Source: Candidatus Thorarchaeota archaeon
Lineage (GTDB): Archaea > Asgardarchaeota > Thorarchaeia > Thorarchaeales > Thorarchaeaceae
NCBI GenBank assembly: GCA_004524595.1
Contig: SDOA01000114.1
Coordinates: 1-12,982, forward strand
DNA: 12,982 bases
Direction: 5' to 3'
Shown here: piece by piece, positions 1 through 6,986 of the stretch
Layout of the letters: the number at the start of each line of letters is the position of its first letter
Position numbering within the stretch: position 1 is the first letter of the stretch
The notes under the pieces: model-generated
Seen by the model: the letters and a program-made list of their open reading frames with translations, nothing else
What the model was told of the DNA's origin: nothing
The model's database searches: none
Made by a program: the position numbers and the translations under genes

Positions 1-1
1 A

Positions 2-130
2 TGTATGCTCCCTGATGACCTGCGAATGGAGGGAAAACAACGTATCGAAGAGACCTCCTTCCTAGAACGTTGGAGAGAGAACATCCCGACCGACATATTG
101 AAGAATGGTTTGCCATTCGGACTTCCCTAG
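2..130 (+). CDS. C-terminal end of an unidentified protein (5' truncated)
   Basis: An open frame runs from the window edge through 42 sense codons to a TAG stop at 128-130, with no internal stop. The encoded tail is hydrophilic and contains the segments LPDDLRMEGKQ and FLERWRENIPTDI, ending in GLPFGLPS. Such a helical, charged-then-Trp tail fits the end of a folded soluble protein, but I do not recognise the family. It lies on the same strand as the tRNA that starts 4 bases after its stop, so the two may be co-transcribed. A 6 bp inverted repeat falls within its last codons. The frame could be chance given its length, but the absence of stops and sensible composition favour a real gene end. 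Confidence 0.5.
   Translation, partial: CMLPDDLRMEGKQRIEETSFLERWRENIPTDILKNGLPFGLP
103..118 (+). repeat. Short inverted repeat just upstream of tRNA-Gln
   Basis: GAATGG (103-108) pairs with CCATTC (113-118) around a TTTG loop. It sits inside the last codons of the upstream gene, 16 bases before the tRNA. There is no T-run after it, so it is not an obvious terminator. It could be a processing structure for a joint transcript or chance. Confidence 0.25.
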
Positions 131-134
131 CAAC

Positions 135-210
135 AGCCCCGTGGTGTAGTGGTCCAGCATTGAGGGTTTTGGCCTCTCAGACCTAGGTTCAAATCCTGGC
201 GGGGCTACCA
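135..210 (+). tRNA. tRNA-Gln (anticodon UUG), CCA encoded
   Basis: A full cloverleaf can be drawn. The 7 bp acceptor stem pairs AGCCCCG (135-141) with CGGGGCT (200-206). The D-arm stem is 144-147/157-160. The anticodon stem is 162-166/174-178 with loop TTTTGGC (167-173), which puts TTG at positions 34-36 and so reads CAA (Gln). The T-arm stem is 183-187/195-199 with loop TTCAAAT. A is the discriminator base (207), and CCA (208-210) is encoded in the DNA. No intron interrupts the anticodon loop. It starts four bases after the stop of the upstream reading frame and ends four bases before the convergent GNAT gene. Confidence 0.96.
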
Positions 211-214
211 TTTT

Positions 215-703
215 TCAATACCTGAATTTTTGGTCGCCCACGCAAATAGTAGAGTGCACATCTTCGTTTTTCCACGCTCTCCTTACCTCAATGAGATTTA
301 GAACATCATAATTATGCTTCTTCAAGAAATTGATGATACCTGTATTATTTGGATGAATCCAATTATAGACCGTATCATTTCCCAGTTCCTTGGATAGGTC
401 TTCAGCCTTAGAAAATAGGGCGGACCCAATCCCACTTCGTCGCATTCTTGGTATTACATAGAGTGATTCGGCCCATACAACATCTTGGTCAATTCTACAG
501 ACAAGATATCCAACAATCTCATCATCTTTGATTGCCACGTGAATCGAGTACCTTGGAGATAGATAGTCATTAAGTTCATTTTTTGCAGATTCAATATCAG
601 TTCTTTTGGATAAGGACTTCAGACCAGCAAGAAAGACTCTATAATCTGCGATAAGAGATACTAGTTGCTCAGCATCGTCAGGAGAGAATTTTCGGATAAT
701 CAT
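215..703 (-). CDS. GNAT family N-acetyltransferase
   Basis: This 162-residue protein is a single GNAT domain that should transfer an acetyl group from acetyl-CoA to an amine. The acetyl-CoA pyrophosphate-binding motif A is clear near residues 85-93 (PRMRRSGIG), preceded by a beta strand (WAESLYVIP) as in the family. Motif B is likely around HPNNTGIINFLKKHNYD, where a helix packs against the cofactor. The opening IIRKFSPDDAEQL is the usual first strand and helix of GNATs. The substrate cannot be read from the sequence; protein N-termini, small amines and antibiotics are all possible. I chose the ATG at 703; an in-frame TTG one codon upstream (706) is an alternative. It lies about 60 bases downstream of the HD-domain gene on the same strand, so the two may share a transcript. 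Confidence 0.88.
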   Translation of the reverse strand: MIIRKFSPDDAEQLVSLIADYRVFLAGLKSLSKRTDIESAKNELNDYLSPRYSIHVAIKDDEIVGYLVCRIDQDVVWAESLYVIPRMRRSGIGSALFSKAEDLSKELGNDTVYNWIHPNNTGIINFLKKHNYDVLNLIEVRRAWKNEDVHSTICVGDQKFRY

Positions 704-751
704 CAAGCACTTTATAGATTAATGGGATAAGTGCTCTTTGGTCATTTCGAT

Positions 752-767
752 GTAGACGAAGGTCTAC
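752..767 (-). terminator. Small hairpin at the 3' end of the HD-domain gene
   Basis: GTAGAC (752-757) and GTCTAC (762-767) form a perfect 6 bp stem with a 4-base loop, overlapping the TAG stop of the HD gene (764-766). On the minus strand no T-run follows, so termination is weakly supported. It may instead stabilise or punctuate an HD-GNAT transcript. Confidence 0.3.
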
Positions 768-1621
768 TTTTCTTTTACACTAGGAACATCAGATCCATTA
801 GCCATCTGTACTCTGAAGAGCCTCTTGACATGCGAGAGCACAAGCCTATCACCATTGACCAGAACATCAATATCAACATGGTCTTGAAGGCTAGAGGTTG
901 ATATCTTCTTTTCAAGAACAGCTTGCACTTGAAATACTCCTGCAGGATTGTCCATTGCCACTGTTATTCTCAGTGGTTTTGTGGGACCTTTGTCAAGGAT
1001 GATGTTATTGATTGCCATAGCACTGACAGAGTGAATGTCAACCTTGCCTTTCTGATAGGGCACAATTGTTCGACCCTTCGTCATATCAGCACCATCACCA
1101 ATCTTTGTAATACCTGCTTCAAGGGTGAGACATTGTGTGTCATCATCATGAGCATAGATACCGTGATAGATGAATGAGAGGATATCAGTAGCCATTGCTG
1201 GATCATCATAGATATCCATGAGTTTCTCTTCAATGATTGGACCAGCAAGTTGGATTGCAGCTTGATTGTGCTCATTTCTGTGTACAACCATCCCAATATC
1301 ATGAAGATATGTCGATGTCAGGACAACAAGTCGTGCATCATCAATATCGCCAATGCCTTCAGCGACGACGTTAGGCTGGAAAGTATCTTCAAGGATGTCA
1401 AAAGCCTTGAGTGCATTCCATGTGGCAACTTCTGCATGGACAGGGCCATGATCTGTGTAACCAAGACGAGATACAGCCATCCGATTAGCAGAACGCAAGT
1501 ACGATTGGGCTTTAGGATGACCTGTGAGATATTGGTACATCTCAAGAGACCGTGTGTTATCTGGTATGAGCTCTCTTGCGCGAATATTCAGACGGTCTAG
1601 ACCTTCATTACTATTCATCAT
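764..1621 (-). CDS. HD-superfamily metal-dependent phosphohydrolase
   Basis: From the ATG at 1621 this is a 285-residue soluble protein with the HD-domain metal ligands in order. These are a DHGPVH motif (residues 57-62), LHD (106-108), a YHG-containing helix (H153), and the GDGAD segment (175-179) followed by MTKGR. The family hydrolyses phosphoester bonds, often in nucleotides or nucleotide second messengers, using one or two divalent metals; the substrate here is unknown. The C-terminal third (about residues 190-285) is a separate alpha/beta region with no motif I recognise. The open frame extends upstream to a GTG at 1699, but that extension runs through two inverted repeats and is hydrophobic and non-family-like, so I reject it. 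Two ATGs in tandem (1621, 1618) are both possible starts. The gene may be co-transcribed with the GNAT gene downstream. Confidence 0.87.
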   Translation of the reverse strand: MMNSNEGLDRLNIRARELIPDNTRSLEMYQYLTGHPKAQSYLRSANRMAVSRLGYTDHGPVHAEVATWNALKAFDILEDTFQPNVVAEGIGDIDDARLVVLTSTYLHDIGMVVHRNEHNQAAIQLAGPIIEEKLMDIYDDPAMATDILSFIYHGIYAHDDDTQCLTLEAGITKIGDGADMTKGRTIVPYQKGKVDIHSVSAMAINNIILDKGPTKPLRITVAMDNPAGVFQVQAVLEKKISTSSLQDHVDIDVLVNGDRLVLSHVKRLFRVQMANGSDVPSVKEK

Positions 1622-1667
1622 AATCACTCTTTTGGGGCAGATTGGAAGTATTTCTGATAAGATAAGA

Positions 1668-1683
1668 GTTCCTAAGGAGGAAC
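1668..1683. promoter_or_regulatory. Inverted repeat upstream of the HD-domain gene (possible operator)
   Basis: GTTCCT (1668-1673) and AGGAAC (1678-1683) form a perfect dyad around AAGG, about 47 bases upstream of the preferred ATG. A TATC-rich stretch between the dyad and the start (about 1655-1666 read on the minus strand) could hold the core promoter. An operator is one reading; an RNA leader hairpin is another. Confidence 0.3.
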
Positions 1684-1698
1684 TTTGATTGACTGGCA

Positions 1699-1744
1699 CT
1701 TCTTTTAAAAAAAGAAGGTTAGATAGACATCAGAGTCTATCTAA
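1699..1744 (-). terminator. Hairpin plus T-run terminator of the ribophorin-I-like gene
   Basis: On the minus strand a perfect 10 bp stem (1735-1744 paired with 1719-1728, 6-base loop) begins at the stop codon of the 994-residue gene. After two bases comes CTTCTTTTTTT, a strong T-run (1707-1713). The T-run is itself part of a second dyad, CTTCTTTT/AAAAGAAG (1699-1717). Archaeal RNA polymerase terminates mainly at U-runs, with or without hairpins, so this is a good intrinsic terminator candidate. The second, AT-rich dyad could also serve as promoter sequence for the HD gene. Confidence 0.65.
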
Positions 1745-4725
1745 ATATCACCAGCCTCTTCTTGGATAGAGAGAAGAACCCTATCAGTTGCACTTGTAGC
1801 CTTCTGAATTGTCTTCAAGTAATCCTGACGAGATTTTTCAAAGGCAACACGACTGATTCTCTGCTTCTTCTTTCGTTGTAGTAGTTGGCGTAGACCAGCC
1901 TTAGCGCCTTCAATCTTTTCTTCTTGAAGTTCAAGTTGGGCAACAAGGTCTCTATATTTGGTGCCATACCTGACCAGCTCCTCTTTAACTGCTGGAAGCT
2001 TGGAGTCGACATCCTCAATTTGCGTCTTAAGATCCTTCTCACGCATCATATACTCACGCTTCTTGACTTTTCCTTTTCTTCTTCCGGCTTCAAGTTTCTC
2101 TAAATCCATATTAAGAGTGGTCTTACGAGAGTAGAGGTTTGCAAACTCGCGAAGTAGTCCAGGTGGAGCACCAGCCTGACGAGCCTGAGATGCTTCATAT
2201 TCATCTTCAAATTTTGGACCGAAGACTTCTTCAGGTAACTCCACTTTTCTATAGGAAACATAGAACAACGCAATCAAACCAACAATGAGAGCAAGAAGCA
2301 TAGGTCTTGCTGCTGCTCCAATTGTAGTCTGGTACACAATCGAGAGGGCAACTTGATTCCTTTCTGTTCGATTATATAATGTGTATCTGTAAGTTGTATC
2401 AAAAATTCCATAAAGAGTTCTGTATTCATCGGTTGTATCTACAGCTGTAACAGATACTGGAAAAACAATATCGATTGTATGTTTCAAAATGAGGTTATCA
2501 CCCATTTTTCCAATTGGGATATCGAGCTTGATTCCACCTGCTGATGATTCTTGGTACGCACTTGCCTGAACAACATAAGAGATTTTGAAAGTGTATTTGA
2601 ATTTCTGCTTAAATCCACTATCGCCGAATCTATCACTAGACAATTGAATGGATAGCGTATTGGTTTCATTGTAAGCTCCCGAAGTGGTTCTCTGGGACAT
2701 TGCAAGAATACCTACCTCATCATAGATCTTGATGGCTGTAGCATAGGCTGGAACAATATACTGAAGAGATTGTATTGTTTTACTACCAGAGTTCTCAAGA
2801 GAGATTGTTTCCTCATAGCTGAGCCAACCCCATGCATCAACGACTATCTTTGTTGATCGAGTCACAAGTATGTTTTCTGTGTAAAGTCGTATGTTGCTTA
2901 CGAAAGGTGTCTGAGTGAATGGTTCCAGATTTATTGCAGTAGCATCAGGAAGTTCCTCATTAGGTATTACGCCACTAGCCGTATCTGGAAAGCTCAGAGT
3001 GAAAGTAGCTTTATTGATTATATATGGCAGGACAGGATACTTCAAGAAGCTCAGTCTGTATTGAAATTCAAAGGCGTCTGTCAACCAGAACAAGGAATGC
3101 ATGTAGGTTGTAAGTTCAAATGTGTATGTTTCTTGGAAACCAACTTGTTTTGAGAGGTGAATCCTCCAATGCATAAACCCATCGACATTTGTAAGACGGG
3201 TCACTTGAAATGCATCACTATTACCATCTTTGGCACTTATTGAGAGGAAGTTTGATTCATATTCTTCAGGCATATATACTTCTAAAGAACTGATTGGGAC
3301 TGAACCGTTGTTTGTGATTGTATAATCCTCTTCAATTCGAGAGCCATAGCTCGCAGTAAGAATAAGATTACGAGTGACATCAATTTTCATTCCAAGAAGA
3401 GGTAGAAATGGCCTGTCAATTTCAAAGCTTATTTCAAGTATGCTTGTTGCATTCGATGGGTCGCTTGCGTTGAAAGTGAAGACATGCAGCCCTTCATCAT
3501 AGCTGGATAGGTCCAAGGATTCTTCCCAAAGATCGGTCAAGAAATTATACTGCAGATTATTCCATTCCAGATCATCAATACGATATGATGCTCTGCGTAC
3601 ATAATCATCTGTAGCATTCAGTTTGATGTCCAAGATCCAGTCAATTACAGAGTCTTCGGTCGGACTTATCGCACTCAATGAAGGTGGTGAATTAGGAATG
3701 ATTTGAAACCATGCAGGTTCTGTCCAAGAAGTATGCTGAGTAGGTAGTCCGTTGAGTTCCTCAGTGTTTCCAAACATGAATACAAACGGATATGTGAGTT
3801 GAGTGTTTTCGAGAAGAGCAATGTCATGATTGTCCGTACTATTCAGATATAATGTATACTCAATCTGTGTGACTGTACCATTATCAGAGCCATTTGCTTC
3901 GATGATTCTGGATTGATTGGTATCAGCTTTGTGTTGGAATGTACTTGTTCCATATTCATCACTGTAAATGATATCACTATCATCAGCAGGATTAATAACT
4001 CGTTCAATACCGGATCTATAGATTCGGGTCAATTTGATTTCGTACTCTAGATCTTCACCGTAGAGTCCAGAAGGATGCCCTATTTCGTTATAGCCTTCTG
4101 CCGCAGGAATCACAAAGTGACGGACTTCTCCGATACGCATACCAATGATCATATCTTTGTACATCGGCAGAGCATTTAGATCTTCAACCGGTTCCTCCGA
4201 GAGTATATCAGGATAATCGCTTTCTTGAATTACAGTACCATTTCTGAGGCTCAGTATATAATGAACTGACACGGCATCGGTTGGTTGAACCCTCCAAATG
4301 CTAGTATGTGTTTGTCCTGGAACATAACCAACAATCACATCACTATTATTCAGACCAGCTGATCTAAAATCAGAAGTATAGTTCTGCCATGCAATTCCAA
4401 TCCATCCAGTTGTAAATGCTTCTAGACCAAGATAGAGCATTGTACCATCATGTTCAAAGTACGATGTAACCCCAGTCACAGGATCAGTATAGCTGTTAGC
4501 ATATTCTGTTGGATCAATTATACCATCTGAAGAGCCATAATGTTTGTCAACATATGGTATAGAGATGTTCATCATAGACGCAGCTGTTGAGTGAGTATTG
4601 TCTATGCTACGAGCCAGGTTATCTGGTTCCATTGTATTTGTGATTGGGCTCATCGCCATAAAACTGCTCACCAAGAACAGTGTTAGGAGGAGGAGAGTCC
4701 CTATCTTCTTTTTCAACAGGCTCAA
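1741..4725 (-). CDS. Ribophorin-I-like membrane protein with N-terminal DOMON/FKBP region
   Basis: This 994-residue protein has a lysine-rich start and hydrophobic signal segment (residues 4-25), a large outside region, one membrane span (about 806-825) and a cytoplasmic coiled coil (about 855-990). Visible regions, in order, are a DOMON-like first half (53-146, with GWIGIAW and SDVIVGYV), an FKBP-like domain (148-236, with IIGMRIGE and the VIP-x5-GY strand), a probable second DOMON half (250-340), an Ig-like domain (345-437) and a two-part beta-rich region (440-800). From about residue 610 the order of elements matches ribophorin I/Ost1: a VVDAWGWLSYEETISLENSG strand pair resembling its HWGN segment, a PAYATAIKIYDEVG stretch like its PAAAQDVYYRDEIG, a membrane span, then a basic coiled coil. 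At least twelve N-x-S/T sequons lie outside. Inferred role: oligosaccharyltransferase accessory subunit or outer-surface chaperone. No ATG precedes residue 23, so TTG at 4725 (or at codon 4) is the start. Confidence 0.78.
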   Translation of the reverse strand: MSLLKKKIGTLLLLTLFLVSSFMAMSPITNTMEPDNLARSIDNTHSTAASMMNISIPYVDKHYGSSDGIIDPTEYANSYTDPVTGVTSYFEHDGTMLYLGLEAFTTGWIGIAWQNYTSDFRSAGLNNSDVIVGYVPGQTHTSIWRVQPTDAVSVHYILSLRNGTVIQESDYPDILSEEPVEDLNALPMYKDMIIGMRIGEVRHFVIPAAEGYNEIGHPSGLYGEDLEYEIKLTRIYRSGIERVINPADDSDIIYSDEYGTSTFQHKADTNQSRIIEANGSDNGTVTQIEYTLYLNSTDNHDIALLENTQLTYPFVFMFGNTEELNGLPTQHTSWTEPAWFQIIPNSPPSLSAISPTEDSVIDWILDIKLNATDDYVRRASYRIDDLEWNNLQYNFLTDLWEESLDLSSYDEGLHVFTFNASDPSNATSILEISFEIDRPFLPLLGMKIDVTRNLILTASYGSRIEEDYTITNNGSVPISSLEVYMPEEYESNFLSISAKDGNSDAFQVTRLTNVDGFMHWRIHLSKQVGFQETYTFELTTYMHSLFWLTDAFEFQYRLSFLKYPVLPYIINKATFTLSFPDTASGVIPNEELPDATAINLEPFTQTPFVSNIRLYTENILVTRSTKIVVDAWGWLSYEETISLENSGSKTIQSLQYIVPAYATAIKIYDEVGILAMSQRTTSGAYNETNTLSIQLSSDRFGDSGFKQKFKYTFKISYVVQASAYQESSAGGIKLDIPIGKMGDNLILKHTIDIVFPVSVTAVDTTDEYRTLYGIFDTTYRYTLYNRTERNQVALSIVYQTTIGAAARPMLLALIVGLIALFYVSYRKVELPEEVFGPKFEDEYEASQARQAGAPPGLLREFANLYSRKTTLNMDLEKLEAGRRKGKVKKREYMMREKDLKTQIEDVDSKLPAVKEELVRYGTKYRDLVAQLELQEEKIEGAKAGLRQLLQRKKKQRISRVAFEKSRQDYLKTIQKATSATDRVLLSIQEEAGDI

Positions 4726-4899
4726 TACGAATCACCATGATTTTTTGGGGTTATTTGTAGGGTCCACTGACCCATGAGTGGTGCCGTCGAGCAATGGTGT
4801 GTTATTATAGATTTCGGATGTTGAAAGCCTGCACGAATAATCAGACTCCGAAAAGGTCAAAACAAGAAATGAATCGTTGAACTGGCAGTGTGGACACAA
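4726..4899. promoter_or_regulatory. Divergent promoter region between ribophorin-like and Alg7-like genes
   Basis: This 174 bp gap separates two divergently read genes. TTATTATAG at 4802-4810 is TATA-like and could serve the rightward gene; its complement CTATAATAA could serve the leftward gene. A GGGTC-CACT-GACCC dyad (4760-4773) is a candidate operator. No RNA gene or further reading frame is apparent. Confidence 0.4.
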
Positions 4900-5937
4900 A
4901 TGATTGAGATTTTAATTGCAGGTCTAGTATCCTTCCTATTAGTGCTCTTAATTACTCCCAAAGCGATTCAAATACTCAGAGAGAAGGGATTGACTGGAAC
5001 TGATGTCCATAAGCCTGATAGACCTGAGATACCAAAAGGAGCAGGTACTGTCTTGCTCTTTTCTATTGTATTCTCACTACTGGTCATTCTTGGACTCACA
5101 ACTTTCGAGAGCTTTGAAATTGAGATGGTGGGGATCTTAGCTGCACTTGTTTCAATACTCATGGCAGGTATGATAGGCCTAATGGATGACTCTCTTGACT
5201 TCTCAAATAAGACGAAAATTGCGTTACCTCTGATTGCCACGATACCAATGATGGCGGTTAGTGTCGGGACACCCACCATGTCAATTCCATTCATTGGAAC
5301 TATTAACTTTGGAATAGCATATGCACTGATTATAGTCCCACTAATGATGACTTTTATTATTGATGCCACGAACATGTATGCTGGGATGAATGGGCTTGAA
5401 GCTGGGCTTGCATCAATTAATGCTTCAGGGCTCATCATCTATGTTTTATTGACACCAATATTACAAGGAGAGTCTATCTCTTCACAACAGATGGAGGGAG
5501 CAATTATTGCAGCAGCTCTTCTTGGTGCGTCATTAGCTTTCTTGGTATTCAACAAATATCCTGCTAGGGTCTTAATGGGAGATGTAGGTACACTACCAAT
5601 TGGAGCGACAATTGCAGCGGCATTAATAATCGGAAATATGGATCGTTTAGCAATCTTGATGTACTCGCCATTTGCAATAAACTTTCTTCTCTACATTATC
5701 TACAGAATCTACGTGAAGAGAAAAGGAATCGAGTGGCAGAAATTTGCAAAACCCAGAGAAGATGGTACATTAGAAGTGATAGGTCCATTCACAGTCTATT
5801 GGATACTCCCATATTTCTTCAATAATATAACAGAAAAGAAGAATGTAGCACTATTGCTATTAATCCAGATTCTATTGGTTTATGGGGCTCTATTCTTGGT
5901 CATACTTGGATATCCACTTGGATTTGGCATAATTTAA
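4900..5937 (+). CDS. Dolichyl-phosphate GlcNAc-1-phosphate transferase-like (Alg7/MraY family)
   Basis: This 345-residue polytopic membrane protein (about ten hydrophobic segments) belongs to the polyprenyl-phosphate N-acetylhexosamine-1-phosphate transferases. These move a sugar phosphate from a UDP-sugar onto a lipid phosphate, the first committed step of N-glycan assembly in eukaryotes and many archaea. The family signatures are present in order: KPDRPEIPKGAG (residues 38-48), GLMDD followed by SLDFSNKTK (93-106, with metal-binding D96 D97), NMYAGMNGLEAG (158-169), and FNKYPARVLMGDVG (217-230) with the conserved Asp at 228. The NGLE and FNxYP signatures resemble eukaryotic Alg7 more than bacterial MraY. 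I prefer ATG 4900 to GTG 4888 because it gives the usual short hydrophobic N-terminus. It is divergent from the ribophorin-like gene, and its stop overlaps that of top6A by 4 bases. Confidence 0.88.
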   Translation: MIEILIAGLVSFLLVLLITPKAIQILREKGLTGTDVHKPDRPEIPKGAGTVLLFSIVFSLLVILGLTTFESFEIEMVGILAALVSILMAGMIGLMDDSLDFSNKTKIALPLIATIPMMAVSVGTPTMSIPFIGTINFGIAYALIIVPLMMTFIIDATNMYAGMNGLEAGLASINASGLIIYVLLTPILQGESISSQQMEGAIIAAALLGASLAFLVFNKYPARVLMGDVGTLPIGATIAAALIIGNMDRLAILMYSPFAINFLLYIIYRIYVKRKGIEWQKFAKPREDGTLEVIGPFTVYWILPYFFNNITEKKNVALLLLIQILLVYGALFLVILGYPLGFGII

Positions 5938-6986
5938 CCAATCTTTTCAGGTAAGTAGGTATCAACGACAAAGTCCATTCCATATCTACTGAAGGCTTGC
6001 TGCTCAGCCTTCACTCGTATATTTCGGAATCCGTCAATATGGTGCTGCCACCTCTTATCAGAGTACCGAATATCTCTAGATAACTCATCCAGTCTCTTTA
6101 GATCTGCATTATTCAGTTTCTCTGATGGTAACGAGTACCTTGTGATATCTTCAGGTGTGACCCCAATCCACTCAGCATCAGGAATGGTAAGGCCATCAAC
6201 ATGAGCGGAATTTGCACTTCCAGATACTATGACCTGTGCAATATGCATTCCCCAAGGGTCGCCGTCAGTGAATATATACACAGGAAGTCCGAGCGAGTCA
6301 TGAAGAGTTCTCATAACACGTCGTGTCGCTCGCGGAGGTTGGCCTCCAAGTTGAACTAATACGGCATTGAACCGTTTCCAAGCCTTAGTCTCGATAAGCC
6401 GAGAAAACATACCTCCAGATTCTACAGCTAGCACGATTTTTGCTTTAGATCTAACAGGTCTGGCAGTCATAAGTGCAGGGCCAATAGGAAGACCGTCAGG
6501 ACTGATGGTTAGATCAATCTCGCGACCAGAATAATCAGGGATGGTATACTCCATCACAGCTTCACCATAGATGGATGAATGCTCTTCTGGGAAAATACCA
6601 AAACTTTCACGAGGGAGTCCTGTTACAGATTCTAAATCTGTCACTATTCGATCTGATTCTGATTGATTGCTGAACTCTATTCCAAAAGCTTCACTTGAAT
6701 AGTAGAGGTCTCTTAGAGAGCTCGTTCTTGCTGAAGTTGTGAGCTGTTTCGCAAAACTAGCGACCCAGGTCAACTGTGTCAGACTTCTCACATGTTTGAT
6801 GTTACTTGAGCTTCTAGTATTGATTGAGGGACCAAGGACAAATCGATTCGTTTGTTCATCAAAGACGATATTACTTGTCTTTCTGTCAGGAATACTGATG
6901 GATGGAAAATTATCGTCTAGAATGGGCTCAAGTAACAGTTTTCCAAGTTTGGTGAGAGTAGTCTGAACAACTTCAGGTTCATTCAT
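5934..6986 (-). CDS. top6A: DNA topoisomerase VI subunit A (Spo11-like)
   Basis: This 350-residue subunit cuts both DNA strands as part of the A2B2 type IIB topoisomerase that relaxes and decatenates archaeal chromosomes. The winged-helix (CAP-like) domain carries the nucleophile region SLRDLYYSSE (residues 90-99), with Y96 the probable attacking tyrosine. The Toprim domain follows, with metal-binding E189 (VESGGMF) and D241/D243 (FTDGDPWGMHI). Length is close to the family norm, though the N-terminus is somewhat diverged. The ATG at 6986 is supported by a GAGGTGG Shine-Dalgarno 5-7 bases upstream. It overlaps the end of top6B by 8 bases, implying coupled translation and matched subunit supply. 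Its TAA shares bases with the TAA of the convergent Alg7-like gene. Confidence 0.97.
   Translation of the reverse strand: MNEPEVVQTTLTKLGKLLLEPILDDNFPSISIPDRKTSNIVFDEQTNRFVLGPSINTRSSSNIKHVRSLTQLTWVASFAKQLTTSARTSSLRDLYYSSEAFGIEFSNQSESDRIVTDLESVTGLPRESFGIFPEEHSSIYGEAVMEYTIPDYSGREIDLTISPDGLPIGPALMTARPVRSKAKIVLAVESGGMFSRLIETKAWKRFNAVLVQLGGQPPRATRRVMRTLHDSLGLPVYIFTDGDPWGMHIAQVIVSGSANSAHVDGLTIPDAEWIGVTPEDITRYSLPSEKLNNADLKRLDELSRDIRYSDKRWQHHIDGFRNIRVKAEQQAFSRYGMDFVVDTYLPEKIG

Noticed and set aside
923..1600. Open frames on the + strand over the HD-domain gene
   Set aside because: They lie antisense to a gene with clear HD motifs, have Cys/His/Ile-rich composition from reverse codons and match no family pattern.
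1622..1699. N-terminal extension of the HD protein from GTG 1699
   Set aside because: It covers inverted repeats and an AT-rich promoter-like area, and its residues look unlike the rest of the protein; two ATGs follow.
1741..4725. S-layer protein or plain surface adhesin
   Set aside because: Signal peptide, sequons and Ig-like region fit a surface protein, but the membrane span followed by a long cytoplasmic coiled coil and the ribophorin-like segment order do not fit an S-layer protein.
4968..5438. A 156-codon frame antisense to the Alg7-like gene
   Set aside because: It mirrors a gene with all family motifs; its hydrophobic composition is the expected shadow of membrane segments.
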